Shown piece after piece: positions 27,867-37,468 of a DNA stretch of 64,000 nucleotides. Made by a program: the position numbers and the translations under genes. The DNA lies in the NCBI RefSeq assembly GCF_014200175.1, contig NZ_JACHBD010000003.1:186001-250000 (forward strand). Direction: 5' to 3'. The notes beneath the pieces were generated by a model. That model had not been told where the DNA came from, did no database searches, and saw only the letters and a program-made list of their open reading frames with translations. Within the stretch, counting starts at the first letter, position 1; each line of letters opens with the position of its first letter. The stretch comes from Rhizobium lentis (lineage in GTDB: Bacteria > Pseudomonadota > Alphaproteobacteria > Rhizobiales > Rhizobiaceae).

Positions 27867-28325
27867 ATGAGCTACAACCCCAATCCGCTTTTTGCCGCAC
27901 CGGAGGACTGGCGCGCCTATAGCGGCGTGTTGAGCCGCCGTGTCCTTGCCTTCATCCTCGACTACCTCATCGTGGCGCTGCTGTGGATCCCCGCAGCGAT
28001 CGTGCTTTTCTTCCTGTCGATCATCACGCTCGGGCTAGGCTTCCTTCTCTACCCTGCCCTCTTCGTCATCGTCGCCGGGATTTACTTCGGCCTGACCGTC
28101 GGCGGACCGAGCCAGGCCTCGCTCGGCATGCGGGCAATGGGGATCGCGATCGTGCGCGTCGATGGGCGGCCGATGGATTTCCTGACGGCGATCGTCCATC
28201 TGGCGCTGTTCTGGATCCTCAACTCGGTGCTGACGCCGCTCATCCTGCTTGCCGGCCTGTTTATCGAACGCAGCCGCCTCATCCACGACCTCTTGGTCGG
28301 CACGGTGACGGTGCGCACCGCTTGA
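27867..28325 (+). CDS. RDD-family membrane protein
   Basis: 152 residues with the RDD pattern: Arg and Asp at the start of the first helix (YSGVLSRRVLAFILDYLIVALLW), a second hydrophobic block (LGLGFLLYPALFVIVAGIYFGLTVGG), SLGMRAMGIAIVRVDG, and a third helix ending with IERSRLIHDLLVGTVTVR. Function unknown; some family members are Na+/H+ antiporters. A good ribosome site (CAGGAG) lies upstream. Probably cotranscribed with hemB, with a terminator-like hairpin following. Confidence 0.88.
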   Translation: MSYNPNPLFAAPEDWRAYSGVLSRRVLAFILDYLIVALLWIPAAIVLFFLSIITLGLGFLLYPALFVIVAGIYFGLTVGGPSQASLGMRAMGIAIVRVDGRPMDFLTAIVHLALFWILNSVLTPLILLAGLFIERSRLIHDLLVGTVTVRTA

Positions 28326-28330
28326 AACGC

Positions 28331-28364
28331 GGCGGAGACGAAATAAAGTCTCCGCCTTCCCTTT
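28331..28364 (+). terminator. Hairpin after the RDD gene
   Basis: 9-bp perfect stem GGCGGAGAC / GTCTCCGCC (28331-28339 with 28348-28356), loop GAAATAAA, followed by TTCCCTTT. The T-run is imperfect, so terminator strength is uncertain. Confidence 0.7.
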
Positions 28365-28504
28365 GCCGCCTGTTGCAGACGCTCCATATTTAACTTTAGA
28401 AGACTGAAATGAAGGACGGGAATCGTCCGGCTGTTGACGTTTTCTATTCTTAGGTCATGCTGTCAGAAAACGGCACTGTCTCGACAAGGAAACTTCCGCG
28501 ACAA

Positions 28505-29278
28505 ATGAATACGCAGACAACGCCATCCCCGCAGTTTTATCTGACGGCTCCGGCTGCGTGTCCGTATCTGCCGCATGAGATGGAGCGCAAGGTCTTCACC
28601 CATTTGGTCGGCCCGCGTGCGGCCGAGATGAACGACATCCTGACACAAGGCGGTTTCCGCCGCTCGCAGAACATCGCCTACCGTCCGGCCTGCGAATCCT
28701 GTCGCGCCTGTGTTTCCGTGCGGATTCTTGCCCAGGAATTCAAGCCGACGAAATCGATGAAGCGGGTGCTTGCCGCCAATTCCGATGTCATCGCCACCGA
28801 ATTCACCGCCCAGCCTTCCAGCGAACAATATTCGCTCTTCCGACGCTATCTCGATTACCGCCACCAGCAAGGCGGCATGTCCGATATGACCGTGCTCGAC
28901 TATGCGATCATGGTGGAAGACACGCATGTGAATACGCGAATCGTCGAATACCGCCGGCGCGAGGAAGGTTCCGGACTGGAAGAGCGGCCGAAGGGCGAGC
29001 TGCTTGCCGCTGCTCTGACCGATACGATGAGCGACGGGTTGTCGATGGTCTATTCCTATTTCAATCCGGGGCTCGAGCGGCGTTCGCTCGGCACCTTCAT
29101 GATTCTCGACCATATCAGGCGCACCAGGGCGCTCGGCCTACCGCATGTCTACCTCGGCTACTGGGTGCAAGGGTCGCGGAAAATGGACTACAAGACGCGC
29201 TTTCAACCGCAAGAACATCTTACCCCGCGCGGCTGGGAACGTTTCGATCCCTCCCTGCGCGAAAGCAACCAGGACTGA
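28505..29278 (+). CDS. bpt: Aspartate/glutamate leucyltransferase (N-end rule)
   Basis: 257 residues from the ATG at 28505; a start at 28457 would add 16 residues but is not supported by the family. Transfers Leu from Leu-tRNA to N-terminal Asp or Glu, marking proteins for ClpAP. Family signatures: the cysteine cluster [30 protein letters not shown], and [24 protein letters not shown] followed by [15 protein letters not shown]. The next gene starts on the base after its stop. Confidence 0.93.
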   Translation: MNTQTTPSPQFYLTAPAACPYLPHEMERKVFTHLVGPRAAEMNDILTQGGFRRSQNIAYRPACESCRACVSVRILAQEFKPTKSMKRVLAANSDVIATEFTAQPSSEQYSLFRRYLDYRHQQGGMSDMTVLDYAIMVEDTHVNTRIVEYRRREEGSGLEERPKGELLAAALTDTMSDGLSMVYSYFNPGLERRSLGTFMILDHIRRTRALGLPHVYLGYWVQGSRKMDYKTRFQPQEHLTPRGWERFDPSLRESNQD

Positions 29279-30163
29279 ATGTCCCCCACCGCTCGTTCCG
29301 ACCATCGGAAGGGTCTGCTGCTAACGGCGATCGGCGGGCTGGCGCTTTCCATGGATATCCCGCTCGTCCGTCTTGGCGATGGCGATATCTGGTCAATCCT
29401 GGGCGTGCGAAGCGCAGCCACGGTTCTCGCCACGTTCCTCATCCTTGGCGCAATGCGCCTTACCTCGGGCAGATGGCCGGTGCTCGTTCCGGGGCGGGCC
29501 GGCGTGCTCGCCGGTCTGCTCTATGGCCTCTCCTCCCTCAACTTCGTGCTCGCCGTCTTCAATACGGCCACAGCCAATGTCGTCTTCATCGTCGCCTTCA
29601 ACCCGATGTTCGGGGCACTTCTTTCCTGGACTTTTCTCAAGGAGAAGCCACAGGCCGCAACGCTGGTCGCCATGCTGTTCATGGTCGTCGGCGTCGGACT
29701 GATCGTGAGTGATGGGCTTTCCAGCGGCCATTTCTTTGGCGACGCCATGGCCGTTATCAGCGCGCTTATACTTGCGGCGGCCATCACAATCGGGCGCGCC
29801 TCACGCCGGGACATGGGCTTCGTACCGCTGCTTGCCGCCATACTGCCGGCCGCGCTCGGGCTTGCGCAAGCTCTGCCCTTGGGGCTTTCCATCGCCCATC
29901 CCGGATGGATCCTGCTCAACGGCGCCATCGTAATGCCGGTCGCCTTTTGGTGCCTGGCGACCGGGCCGCGGTACCTCTCTGCCCCAGAGGTCGGCATGTT
30001 CTACCTGCTCGAAACCGTACTCGCCCCGATCTGGGTCTGGCTGATCTTTGCGGAAACGCCGGCGACGATGACGCTCCTTGGCGGCGGCATTTTGGTGGCG
30101 GCGATCACCGGGCATTGCTTCTGGATGGTGCAGAGAAGGCGCGTTAGGCCATTGGCGGATTAG
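29279..30163 (+). CDS. DMT-superfamily (EamA) transporter
   Basis: 294 residues with about ten hydrophobic segments in two EamA repeats; small acidic or conserved motifs such as NTATANVVFIVAFNPMFGALLSWTFLKEK end the first repeat and ETVLAPIWVWLIFAETPATMTLLGGGILV the second. Substrate unknown; such proteins export amino acids or metabolites. It starts immediately behind bpt (spacing zero), so it is probably cotranscribed. A decayed toxin-antitoxin pair follows 30 bases downstream. Confidence 0.88.
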   Translation: MSPTARSDHRKGLLLTAIGGLALSMDIPLVRLGDGDIWSILGVRSAATVLATFLILGAMRLTSGRWPVLVPGRAGVLAGLLYGLSSLNFVLAVFNTATANVVFIVAFNPMFGALLSWTFLKEKPQAATLVAMLFMVVGVGLIVSDGLSSGHFFGDAMAVISALILAAAITIGRASRRDMGFVPLLAAILPAALGLAQALPLGLSIAHPGWILLNGAIVMPVAFWCLATGPRYLSAPEVGMFYLLETVLAPIWVWLIFAETPATMTLLGGGILVAAITGHCFWMVQRRRVRPLAD

Positions 30164-30194
30164 ACGTTGCCGCCTGGTCTATCCCTCATGTTAT

Positions 30195-30383
30195 AACTGC
30201 GTTACCATCCCGAAAGAAGTTCTCGACCGTCTTGGATTGAAGACGGGCGACTCGCTGGAATTGGAGATTGAAAGCGGCGGCATCAAAACAAAGCCCGTCG
30301 ATGAGGATCTGTTTCGTCAACTTGAGGCGGCGCATTATTTCATGGACAAGTATAAGGTTGCCGTGAAAAAGCTGGCCGAATAA
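30195..30383 (+). pseudogene. AbrB/MazE-type antitoxin, 5' truncated
   Basis: The frame reads VTIPKEVLDRLGLKTGDSLE, the DNA-binding swapped-hairpin core, and continues to YKVAVKKLAE and TAA. The first 10-15 residues of the family (the first strand and start codon) are missing. Upstream codons in this frame (PSCYNC) are unrelated and contain no start, while the nearby ATG at 30188 is out of frame. Its stop overlaps the toxin ATG (TAATG). Most likely the front end was removed when it was joined to the DMT gene. Confidence 0.75.
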
Positions 30384-30774
30384 TGGCCTTCAAATTCCTG
30401 ACGAGACCCTTGGTGGAAACTCTGCAGAAAATGCAGATCGAGCGCTTCGGTGGTCTCGCCGGCCTGCGTGACGAAGGCGCGCTGGAATCCGCTCTCGGGC
30501 GGCCGATGCACAAGGCGCACTATCGCTGCTGCGACGACGCTGGCGAACTCGCCGCCGCCTATCTTTTTAGCCTTGCCCGCAACCACGCTTTTGTCGATAC
30601 CAATAAGCGGATCGCCATCGTCGCCGCAGGCGTTTTCCTTCTCGAAAACGGCTACGAGATCGAACCGACCGATGCCAATCTCTACGCCTTCGTTCTTGCC
30701 GTCGCCGCCGGCGAGATCGATGAAGAAGGTGCGACCCGCTTCCTCAGGGATTCAGCGTGCCGCTCAACCCGTAG
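30383..30774 (+). pseudogene. doc: Doc-type (Fic fold) toxin with 3' frameshift
   Basis: The body is complete: MAFKFLTRPLVETLQKMQ, GLRDEGALESALGRP, and the Fic signature HAFVDTNKRIA, whose His, Asp and Asn/Lys/Arg form the active site for phosphorylating EF-Tu in Doc. The frame goes wrong near 30750: GATTCAGCG should read GAT TTC AGC to give the expected end DFSVPLNP and a stop at 30772. One T is missing, so the frame continues to 31333 as a 316-residue product antisense to the next gene. The toxin core is intact, so activity is possible. Confidence 0.78.
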
Positions 30775-31222
30775 CCTTCATCTGCTGCTGTTCCAGTTCC
30801 CTGCTGAGTCCTTCGAGCACATGCGCCCAGCCTTTCCGGGTCTTTTCCTCGTGTTCGGCCCATTCGGCGCACATTTCGTGGGTCAGCGTCAGACGGCTGC
30901 CGCCGCCGAGCGGCTCGATGTCGATTTCGACGCGGTCGCAATTGTGGTCGTGGTCCTCGACGGAAAAGCTGAAGACCATGCGCCGCGGACGCTTCAACTC
31001 CAGGAACACCCCCTGGTGAAAGGCGTCGCCGGTCGGGCGGCGGTCGACGATGAAAAAACGGCCGCCGACATGCGGATCGATGTCGGCGCGGATGACGTGA
31101 CCGTCATCGGTGGCAAACAGGAAGCGGCGGGCGATTTCAGGGTTGAGCCAGGCGTCATAGACGACAGCGGGCGGCGCTCTGTAGGTATGGCTGACATGCA
31201 ATTTGATGGTGCTGGCGGGCAT
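30764..31222 (-). CDS. SRPBCC (AHSA1-like) domain protein
   Basis: 152 residues from the ATG at 31222, preceded by GGAGGAAAA. An upstream in-frame start adds 44 unlikely residues. Bet v1-like fold pattern: HTYRAPPAVVYDAWLNPEIARRFLF at the start, DPHVGGRFFIVDRR, GVFLELKRPRRMVFSFSVE and LTLTHEMCAEWAEHEEKTRKGWAHVLEGL. Such proteins bind hydrophobic ligands; no specific role is known. Its end overlaps the toxin gene from the opposite strand. Confidence 0.88.
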   Translation of the reverse strand: MPASTIKLHVSHTYRAPPAVVYDAWLNPEIARRFLFATDDGHVIRADIDPHVGGRFFIVDRRPTGDAFHQGVFLELKRPRRMVFSFSVEDHDHNCDRVEIDIEPLGGGSRLTLTHEMCAEWAEHEEKTRKGWAHVLEGLSRELEQQQMKATG

Positions 31223-31381
31223 CGATTTTCCTCCGGTAGGGCACGCGCGTCTTTCCCAGGCGCACAGGCCACAGCCGTTCCATCCGCCCACAGAACTGGC
31301 CTTCTCTTCTGTTGGGTAACAGCGGTGAAATAGAGAAGTTCCGGCGCCCGCCAAGAGCCGGGCGCGGAATTTTTATGGCTC

Positions 31382-31465
31382 AGAGCATTTCCGTTGTGTG
31401 CGAATCAAGAAAATGCTGCGTCTCTTCGTTTTCATGCAATTCCAGACACAAAAGGAATTGCTCTA
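31382..31465. repeat. Palindromic repeat at the end of parC
   Basis: Contains an 8-bp perfect inverted repeat GCAATTCC / GGAATTGC (31436-31443 with 31454-31461), and its outer ends AGAGCATTTCC and GGAATTGCTCT are also inverted with one mismatch. The same GCAATTCC / GGAATTGC core is found at 61920-61963, so two copies of the family are visible in this window. It abuts the parC stop. Confidence 0.65.
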
Positions 31466-33718
31466 CCCGGCGAATTTGCCGCTGCGCGGAAAACCCTTCG
31501 GCACCGTGCGGCCGGCGCTGGCCCGGTCGCCCAGCCATTCGGCAAGCTCGTCCCTGTTCTTCGTGAAGGTGCGGCCGGCACTGTCTTCCCAGACGAGGCC
31601 GTCCGATATCGCAAAGCAGCGGACGTCGGAAATGCCGCCATCCTTGTAACGCTGCAGGCGAACGCCCTTGCCGCGCGACATTTCCGGCACCTGCGCTAAG
31701 GGAAAGACCAGCAGCTTGCGGTTTTCGCCGACGACGGCGACATGGTCGCCGCTGACGGGCACCAGCAGCTGCGTCTCCTCAGGCAGCGCGACATTCATGA
31801 TCTGCTTGCCCTTGCGCGTATTGGCGACCAGCTCGGCCTCGGCAACGACGAAGCCGTTGCCGGCTGTGGAAACGATCAGCTGCTTGCGCGCAGGGTCGTG
31901 TACGAAAGCGGTCAGCACGGCCTGGTCGTTGTCCATGTCGACCATGATGCGCAGCGGCTCGCCGTGGCCGCGACCACCCGGCAGCTTGTCGCCGCCGAGC
32001 GTGAAGGCCTTGCCGCCTGTCGTGACGATCAGGATCTTGTCCGTCGTCTGCGCCGGGAAGGCTACCTTCAGGCCGTCGCCCTCCTTGAAAGTCAGCGTCG
32101 CCGTGTCGGCGATATGGCCTTTCAGCGCGCGGATCCAGCCCTTTTCGGATATGACGACGGTGATCGGTTCCTTCTCGATCATCGCCTGCTGAATGGCTTC
32201 CTCGTCGGCTTCGGGCGCGTCGGCGAACTGAGTGCGGCGGCGGCCGACTTCGGTCGCCTTGGCGAACTTCTTCTTCACCTCGCCGATTTCCCAGGCGACC
32301 GTCTGCCACTGCTTGTCGTCGGAGGCAAGCAGTGCTTCGATCTCGCCCTTTTCCTTGGTGAGTTCGTCGAACTCCTTGCGGATCTCGAACTCTTCAAGCT
32401 TGCGCAGAGAGCGCAGCCGCATATTGAGGATCGCCTCGACCTGATTGTCGGTGAGATCCCAACGCGCCACCATGACCGGCTTCGGCTCATCCTCCTCGCG
32501 GATGATCCTGATCACCTCATCGATGTTGAGATAGGCGATCAGCAGGCCGCCAAGGATTTCGAGACGTTTTTCGATCGCCGCCAGACGGAAGCGCGAGCGG
32601 CGCTGCAGCACCTCGCGGCGGTGATCCAGCCACTCTTTCAGCACCTCGTTCAGCGCCATGACCTTGGGGATGCGGCCCATCGACAGAACGTTCATGTTGA
32701 GCGGGAAGCGGCTTTCGAGCTCCGTCAGCTTGAACATCGATTCCATCAGGATCGTCGGATCGACGCTCCTGGATTTCGGCACCAGGACGACGCGGATGTC
32801 CTCGGCCGATTCGTCGCGAATATCTTCGAGCAGCGGCAGCTTTCGCGCGATCAGCAGTTCGGCGATCTTCTCGATCAGCCGCGATTTTTGCACCTGGAAG
32901 GGAATTTCGGTGACGACGATCTGGTAGCCGCCGCGGCCGAGATCCTCGGTTTGCCATTTCGCCCGGACACGGAAACCGCCGCGGCCGGTGCGATAGCTCT
33001 CGATGATGCTGTCGCGGCTGTCGATAATGATGCCGCCTGTCGGAAAATCCGGGCCGGGAATGAATTCGACGAGCTTTTCGACGGTGGCATCGGGATGCTT
33101 GATCAGATGCAGGGCGGCATCGCAAAGCTCATGGGCATTGTGTGACGGGATCGAGGTCGCCATGCCGACGGCGATGCCGGAGGAGCCGTTGGCAAGCAGG
33201 TTCGGGAAGGCGCCGGGAAGGACGACCGGCTCGGAATTCGACTCGTCATAGGTATCGCGGAAGTCGACGGCATCCTGGTCGATGCCCTCGAGCAGCAATT
33301 CGGAAACTGCCGTCATCTTCGATTCGGTGTAACGCATGGCGGCGGGGCTGTCGCCGTCGATATTGCCGAAATTGCCCTGGCCATTGACCAGCGTGTAGCG
33401 CTGCGAAAAATCCTGGGCGAGACGAGCGAGCGCATCGTAGATCGACTGGTCGCCGTGCGGATGGTAATTACCCATCACTTCACCGACGATCTTGGCGCAT
33501 TTCCTGAAGGCCGACGTCGGCCTCAGCCCCATCTCGTTCATCGCATAGACAATGCGGCGATGAACGGGCTTCAACCCGTCGCGCACGTCGGGCAAAGCGC
33601 GATGCATAATGGTCGACAGCGCATAGGCGAGATAACGCTGCTCGAGCGCCGCCTTGAGGTCGACCGGTTGGATATTGTCGTCGTCTCCGCCGGAAGGCGG
33701 CAAAATCTCTTGTCCCAT
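31463..33718 (-). CDS. parC: DNA topoisomerase IV subunit A
   Basis: 751 residues. Cuts and rejoins DNA for decatenation of sister chromosomes, together with ParE encoded elsewhere. The active tyrosine is Tyr130 in [10 protein letters not shown]; the N-terminal winged-helix region shows [21 protein letters not shown] and the quinolone-resistance region [15 protein letters not shown]. The C-terminal beta-propeller blades carry the repeats typical of ParC ([18 protein letters not shown] near the end). The length distinguishes it from GyrA. Confidence 0.96.
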   Translation of the reverse strand: MGQEILPPSGGDDDNIQPVDLKAALEQRYLAYALSTIMHRALPDVRDGLKPVHRRIVYAMNEMGLRPTSAFRKCAKIVGEVMGNYHPHGDQSIYDALARLAQDFSQRYTLVNGQGNFGNIDGDSPAAMRYTESKMTAVSELLLEGIDQDAVDFRDTYDESNSEPVVLPGAFPNLLANGSSGIAVGMATSIPSHNAHELCDAALHLIKHPDATVEKLVEFIPGPDFPTGGIIIDSRDSIIESYRTGRGGFRVRAKWQTEDLGRGGYQIVVTEIPFQVQKSRLIEKIAELLIARKLPLLEDIRDESAEDIRVVLVPKSRSVDPTILMESMFKLTELESRFPLNMNVLSMGRIPKVMALNEVLKEWLDHRREVLQRRSRFRLAAIEKRLEILGGLLIAYLNIDEVIRIIREEDEPKPVMVARWDLTDNQVEAILNMRLRSLRKLEEFEIRKEFDELTKEKGEIEALLASDDKQWQTVAWEIGEVKKKFAKATEVGRRRTQFADAPEADEEAIQQAMIEKEPITVVISEKGWIRALKGHIADTATLTFKEGDGLKVAFPAQTTDKILIVTTGGKAFTLGGDKLPGGRGHGEPLRIMVDMDNDQAVLTAFVHDPARKQLIVSTAGNGFVVAEAELVANTRKGKQIMNVALPEETQLLVPVSGDHVAVVGENRKLLVFPLAQVPEMSRGKGVRLQRYKDGGISDVRCFAISDGLVWEDSAGRTFTKNRDELAEWLGDRASAGRTVPKGFPRSGKFAG

Positions 33719-33953
33719 GGGTCTTGACTAGCCCAGAAGCGGCCTGCGGGCAAGGAATCCGGGGTATTGCAGCTGTGGATGAAGTCTTGGCACCGACATC
33801 AAAGGATGAGACAAACGTTCGGCCGCAAATTTGGACTTCGTTTGCCGTTCCTTTCAACGGAAATTTAGAAGTCCGCAAATACAAAGCGGGCCCAATCCGT
33901 AGTAGCGTAACTGCAGATTTCCAACCGCCACCACGCCACCAGAGGAATCACCC

Positions 33954-35141
33954 ATGAAAATTTACCGGACAACGCGGCTGATGCTGTCGGGCGCAGCCTT
34001 TTTCTCGCTCGCCGGCTCGGCCTTCGCTCTCGACGGCGCCGATCTGTTGAAGAAGATCAATGCCGCCTATGAAGCGCAGGGCGGAACGATTTCGGCTGAC
34101 GGCATCAATATCGACGGCACAACCGTTACATTGAAGAATGTTACGGTTAAGCCGACCGGCGGCGAAAGTCTGCCCATCGGCGAAGTCACCCTTTCCGGCG
34201 TCGAAGAAGACGAGGATGGCGGCTATTACATCGAAGAAGCGGCCTTCCCCGACATCAACAAGACGGGAGACGGCGTAACCGTGACGGCGCAGGAGCTGAC
34301 ACTGGGTGGCATTTCCGTCCCGGCAACGCCGGGGGGCGACACACTCGATGGCATGATGCTTTACGAGACTGCCCATACCGGCCCGCTGAAAGTGGTCAAG
34401 GACGGCACGGAAGTCTTCTCAGTGCTTCAAAGCGATATGAATTTGACGCTGCGCGAGGACGAATCCGGCTTCGATTTCGACGGCGCCTTCAAGAGCATGA
34501 AGGCCGATCTCACCAAGACTGACGATCCCAAGAGCAAGGATGCGATCGAGAAGCTCGCCCTGCAGCACGTCCAGGGCGACATCACCATGAAGGGCGCCTG
34601 GGAGCTCGGGCCCGGCACGATCGACGTATCGGAAATCGGCTTCGACTTGACCAATATCGGCAAGCTCAACCTCGGCTTCAAGATCTCCGGCTATACGATG
34701 CCGTTTGTGAAGTCGATGCAGGATGCGATGAAGGAGTCCGAAGCCAATCCGAACAAGGAACAGGCGCAGCAGGCACTCGGCCTTGCCATGCTGGGTCTGA
34801 TGCAGCAGCTGTCCTTCGAAGGCGCACAGGTGCGCTTCGAAGATGCCTCGATCACTAAGCGCGCGCTCGATTATGCCGGTTCGCAACAGAACATGTCGGG
34901 CAAGCAGATGGCGGATTCGCTCAAGGCGATGACGCCGATCATGCTGGCGCAGCTCAACATCCCGGAACTGCAGAACGCCGTTTCGGCTGCGGTCAACACC
35001 TTCCTCGACGACCCGAAGAGCCTGACCGTCAAGGCCACCCCTGAAAAGCCGGTGCCGTTCCCGATGATCGTCGGCGCTGCCATGGGCGCTCCGAACACGC
35101 TGCCGCAGGTGCTCGGCGTCAAGGTTTCTGCCAACGACTGA
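33954..35141 (+). CDS. Exported protein of unknown function
   Basis: 395 residues beginning with a signal peptide (TTRLMLSGAAFFSLAGSAFA). No membrane helix follows and no cysteine is seen, so it is probably periplasmic. The mature part alternates beta-rich segments (ISADGINIDGTTVTLKNVTVKP, ITMKGAWELGPGTIDVSEIGFDL) and helices, a pattern like lipid- or envelope-associated proteins of rhizobia annotated as DUF proteins. I do not recognise the family. It is transcribed alone, divergent from parC, and ends at a strong terminator. Confidence 0.85.
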   Translation: MKIYRTTRLMLSGAAFFSLAGSAFALDGADLLKKINAAYEAQGGTISADGINIDGTTVTLKNVTVKPTGGESLPIGEVTLSGVEEDEDGGYYIEEAAFPDINKTGDGVTVTAQELTLGGISVPATPGGDTLDGMMLYETAHTGPLKVVKDGTEVFSVLQSDMNLTLREDESGFDFDGAFKSMKADLTKTDDPKSKDAIEKLALQHVQGDITMKGAWELGPGTIDVSEIGFDLTNIGKLNLGFKISGYTMPFVKSMQDAMKESEANPNKEQAQQALGLAMLGLMQQLSFEGAQVRFEDASITKRALDYAGSQQNMSGKQMADSLKAMTPIMLAQLNIPELQNAVSAAVNTFLDDPKSLTVKATPEKPVPFPMIVGAAMGAPNTLPQVLGVKVSAND

Positions 35142-35160
35142 TCGCTTTGATCTGACGACG

Positions 35161-35195
35161 AAAGGCCCGGCCGTTCGCACCGCCGGGCCTTTTAT
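35161..35195 (+). terminator. Rho-independent terminator
   Basis: 11-bp stem AAAGGCCCGGC / GCCGGGCCTTT (35161-35171 with 35182-35192), loop of ten bases, followed by TTATCTTTC. It lies 20 bases after the stop of the exported-protein gene. Confidence 0.92.
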
Positions 35196-35221
35196 CTTTC
35201 TGAAGGCGACCCTCTCTCCGG

Positions 35222-35369
35222 CCTCATCCTGAGGTGCCCTGCAGCGACCTTGAAGGACGAGGCTGGCCACCGAGGTTCATCTTCCAGCGTGGATATTGGC
35301 GTAGCGTTCAGCCACCCGCCCCCATCCTTCAAGGCTCCGGCCGTTGGCCTGCATATCTCAGGATGAAGG
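35222..35369. repeat. Nested palindromic intergenic repeat
   Basis: Two nested perfect inverted repeats: outer CATCCTGAG / CTCAGGATG (35225-35233 with 35357-35365) and inner CCTTGAAGGA / TCCTTCAAGG (35248-35257 with 35325-35334). The block fills the spacer between two convergent genes. From memory this CCTCATCCTGAG...CCTTGAAGGA type is frequent in rhizobial genomes. Confidence 0.75.
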
Positions 35370-35424
35370 CTGATCGAGTTGCCGTGCCCTAAGGAGGCCG
35401 ATCGGCGCCTTGCAGCCTGTTATA

Positions 35425-37215
35425 TCAGTCCTTCTTGACCGGCGGGATCGGCCGAATTGAGAGCTCGCGCAGCTGCGTCGGGGTTGCCGGGGTCGGCGCG
35501 CCCATAAGCAGGTCCTGGGCCTGCTGGTTCATCGGGAACAGCGAGATCTCACGCAGGTTCTTGGCGCCGACCAGCAGCATGACGATGCGGTCGATGCCGA
35601 AGGCCGCACCGCCATGCGGCGGGGCGCCATACTGGAAGGCGCGGTAGAGGCCGCCGAAACGGTCTTCGACGTCCTGCTGGCTGAGGCCGACCTTCTCGAA
35701 GGCCGCGACCATGGTTTCCGGCGACTGGTTGCGGATCGAGCCCGAGGCGATTTCGAAGCCGTTGCAGACGGCATCGTACTGGAAAGCCTTGATCGTTAGC
35801 GGATCCTGGTTCTGCAGCGCGTCGAGGCCACCCTGCGGCATCGAGAACGGGTTGTGGGCGAAATCGACCTTCTTCTCCTCGTCGTTCCATTCGAAGAAGG
35901 GGAAATCGACGATCCAGCAGAGTTCGAAGCGATCGCGGTCGACGAGGTTCAGTTCTTCGCCGGCCTTGGTGCGGGCCTCACCGGCAAACTTGTAGAACTT
36001 TTCCGGCTCGCCGGCGACGAAGAAGCAGGCGTCACCATCGCCGAGGCCGAGCTGGGTGCGGATCGCTTCGGTGCGCTCCTCGCCGATATTCTTGGCGAGA
36101 GGACCGGCACCTTCGAGCTTGTCGTTTTCGCTGCGCCAGAAGATATAGCCGAGGCCGGGCTGGCCCTGGCTCTGCGCCCAGGCGTTCATCCGGTCGCAGA
36201 AGGCACGTGAGCCGCCGGTCTTTGCCGGGATCGCCCATATCTGAACCTTCGGGTTGGAAGCGATCATGCCGGCGAAGACCTTGAAGCCGGAGCCGGCGAA
36301 ATGCTCGGTCACCGCTTCCATGACGATCGGGTTGCGCAGATCCGGCTTGTCCGTACCATATTTGCGGATCGCCTCGTCATAGGGGATGCGCGGCCATTCC
36401 TTGGTGACCGGCTTGCCTTCGGCGAACTCCTCAAAAATCTGGGTCATCAGCGGACCCATGGTGTTCCAGACGTCTTCCTGGGTCACGAAGCTCATTTCGA
36501 GGTCGAGCTGGTAGAATTCGCCGGGCAGGCGGTCGGCGCGCGGATCCTCATCGCGGAAGCACGGCGCGATCTGGAAGTAGCGGTCGAAACCGGCAACCAT
36601 CAGCAGCTGCTTGTACTGCTGCGGCGCCTGCGGCAACGCATAGAAGGTGCCAGGATGAATGCGCGAGGGCACGAGGAAGTCGCGCGCGCCTTCCGGCGAG
36701 GAGGCCGTCAGGATCGGCGTCGTATATTCAGTGAAGCCGACAGCGCCCATTTCGCGGCGCATCGCCGATATCACCTGGGTGCGCTTGACGATGTTCCGGT
36801 GCAGCGTTTCGCGGCGAAGATCGAGGAAGCGGTATTTGAGGCGGACGTCTTCAGGATATTCAGGCTCGCCGAAAACCGGCAGCGGCAATTCCTTGGCGGC
36901 AGAGAGCACCTCGATCTCCTGCGCGTAGAGCTCGATCTCACCGGTCGCCATCGTCTTGTTGACGGTGTCTTCGGTGCGGGCTTTGACGAGGCCGTCGATG
37001 CGGATGACCCATTCCCCACGGACGGTCTCGGCCAGCTTGAAGCCCGGGCTGTCGGGATCGGCGACGACCTGGGTGATGCCATAATGGTCGCGAAGGTCGA
37101 TGAACAGAACGCCGCCATGGTCGCGAACGCGATGGACCCAGCCGGAGATACGGACGGTCGAGCCGACATCCGTCTTGCGGAGGGCGGCGCATGTGTGGCT
37201 GCGATAGCGATGCAT
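35425..37215 (-). CDS. aspS: Aspartyl-tRNA synthetase
   Basis: 596 residues from the ATG at 37215 (AGGA ten bases upstream); the frame also opens at 37233. Class II synthetase with an N-terminal OB-fold anticodon domain ([26 protein letters not shown]), motif 2 ([24 protein letters not shown]) and motif 3 ([13 protein letters not shown]), plus the bacterial GAD insertion domain between motifs 2 and 3. Alphaproteobacterial enzymes of this type are often non-discriminating and also make Asp-tRNA(Asn). Divergent from the multicopper oxidase gene. Confidence 0.97.
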   Translation of the reverse strand: MHRYRSHTCAALRKTDVGSTVRISGWVHRVRDHGGVLFIDLRDHYGITQVVADPDSPGFKLAETVRGEWVIRIDGLVKARTEDTVNKTMATGEIELYAQEIEVLSAAKELPLPVFGEPEYPEDVRLKYRFLDLRRETLHRNIVKRTQVISAMRREMGAVGFTEYTTPILTASSPEGARDFLVPSRIHPGTFYALPQAPQQYKQLLMVAGFDRYFQIAPCFRDEDPRADRLPGEFYQLDLEMSFVTQEDVWNTMGPLMTQIFEEFAEGKPVTKEWPRIPYDEAIRKYGTDKPDLRNPIVMEAVTEHFAGSGFKVFAGMIASNPKVQIWAIPAKTGGSRAFCDRMNAWAQSQGQPGLGYIFWRSENDKLEGAGPLAKNIGEERTEAIRTQLGLGDGDACFFVAGEPEKFYKFAGEARTKAGEELNLVDRDRFELCWIVDFPFFEWNDEEKKVDFAHNPFSMPQGGLDALQNQDPLTIKAFQYDAVCNGFEIASGSIRNQSPETMVAAFEKVGLSQQDVEDRFGGLYRAFQYGAPPHGGAAFGIDRIVMLLVGAKNLREISLFPMNQQAQDLLMGAPTPATPTQLRELSIRPIPPVKKD

Positions 37216-37468
37216 GATCTCAATTCCTGGCATGTGGCTTAAGACGGCAGCAAGGGTCCAAAGCCATCAAGCGCCGACAAGAAAATCGGGCGGAAAAGCG
37301 CATGGACGCTCCGATTTGTCAAGGCTTGGCGCGTGCCCGCCGCGCGATTGGCGCGCGTTTATGGCGAAGCAGCTGCCCGCATGCTGCGGCAGTTTGGCCG
37401 CGCCTGCGGTATTGATGAAGATGTCGGTCAACTTTAAAAGGAGGTGCATTTTCATCGTGGAGCCATGC

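Noticed and set aside
30078..30194. N-terminal extension of the antitoxin frame into the end of the DMT gene
   Set aside because: These codons lie out of frame over the transporter end and do not resemble AbrB; they were not counted as part of the antitoxin.
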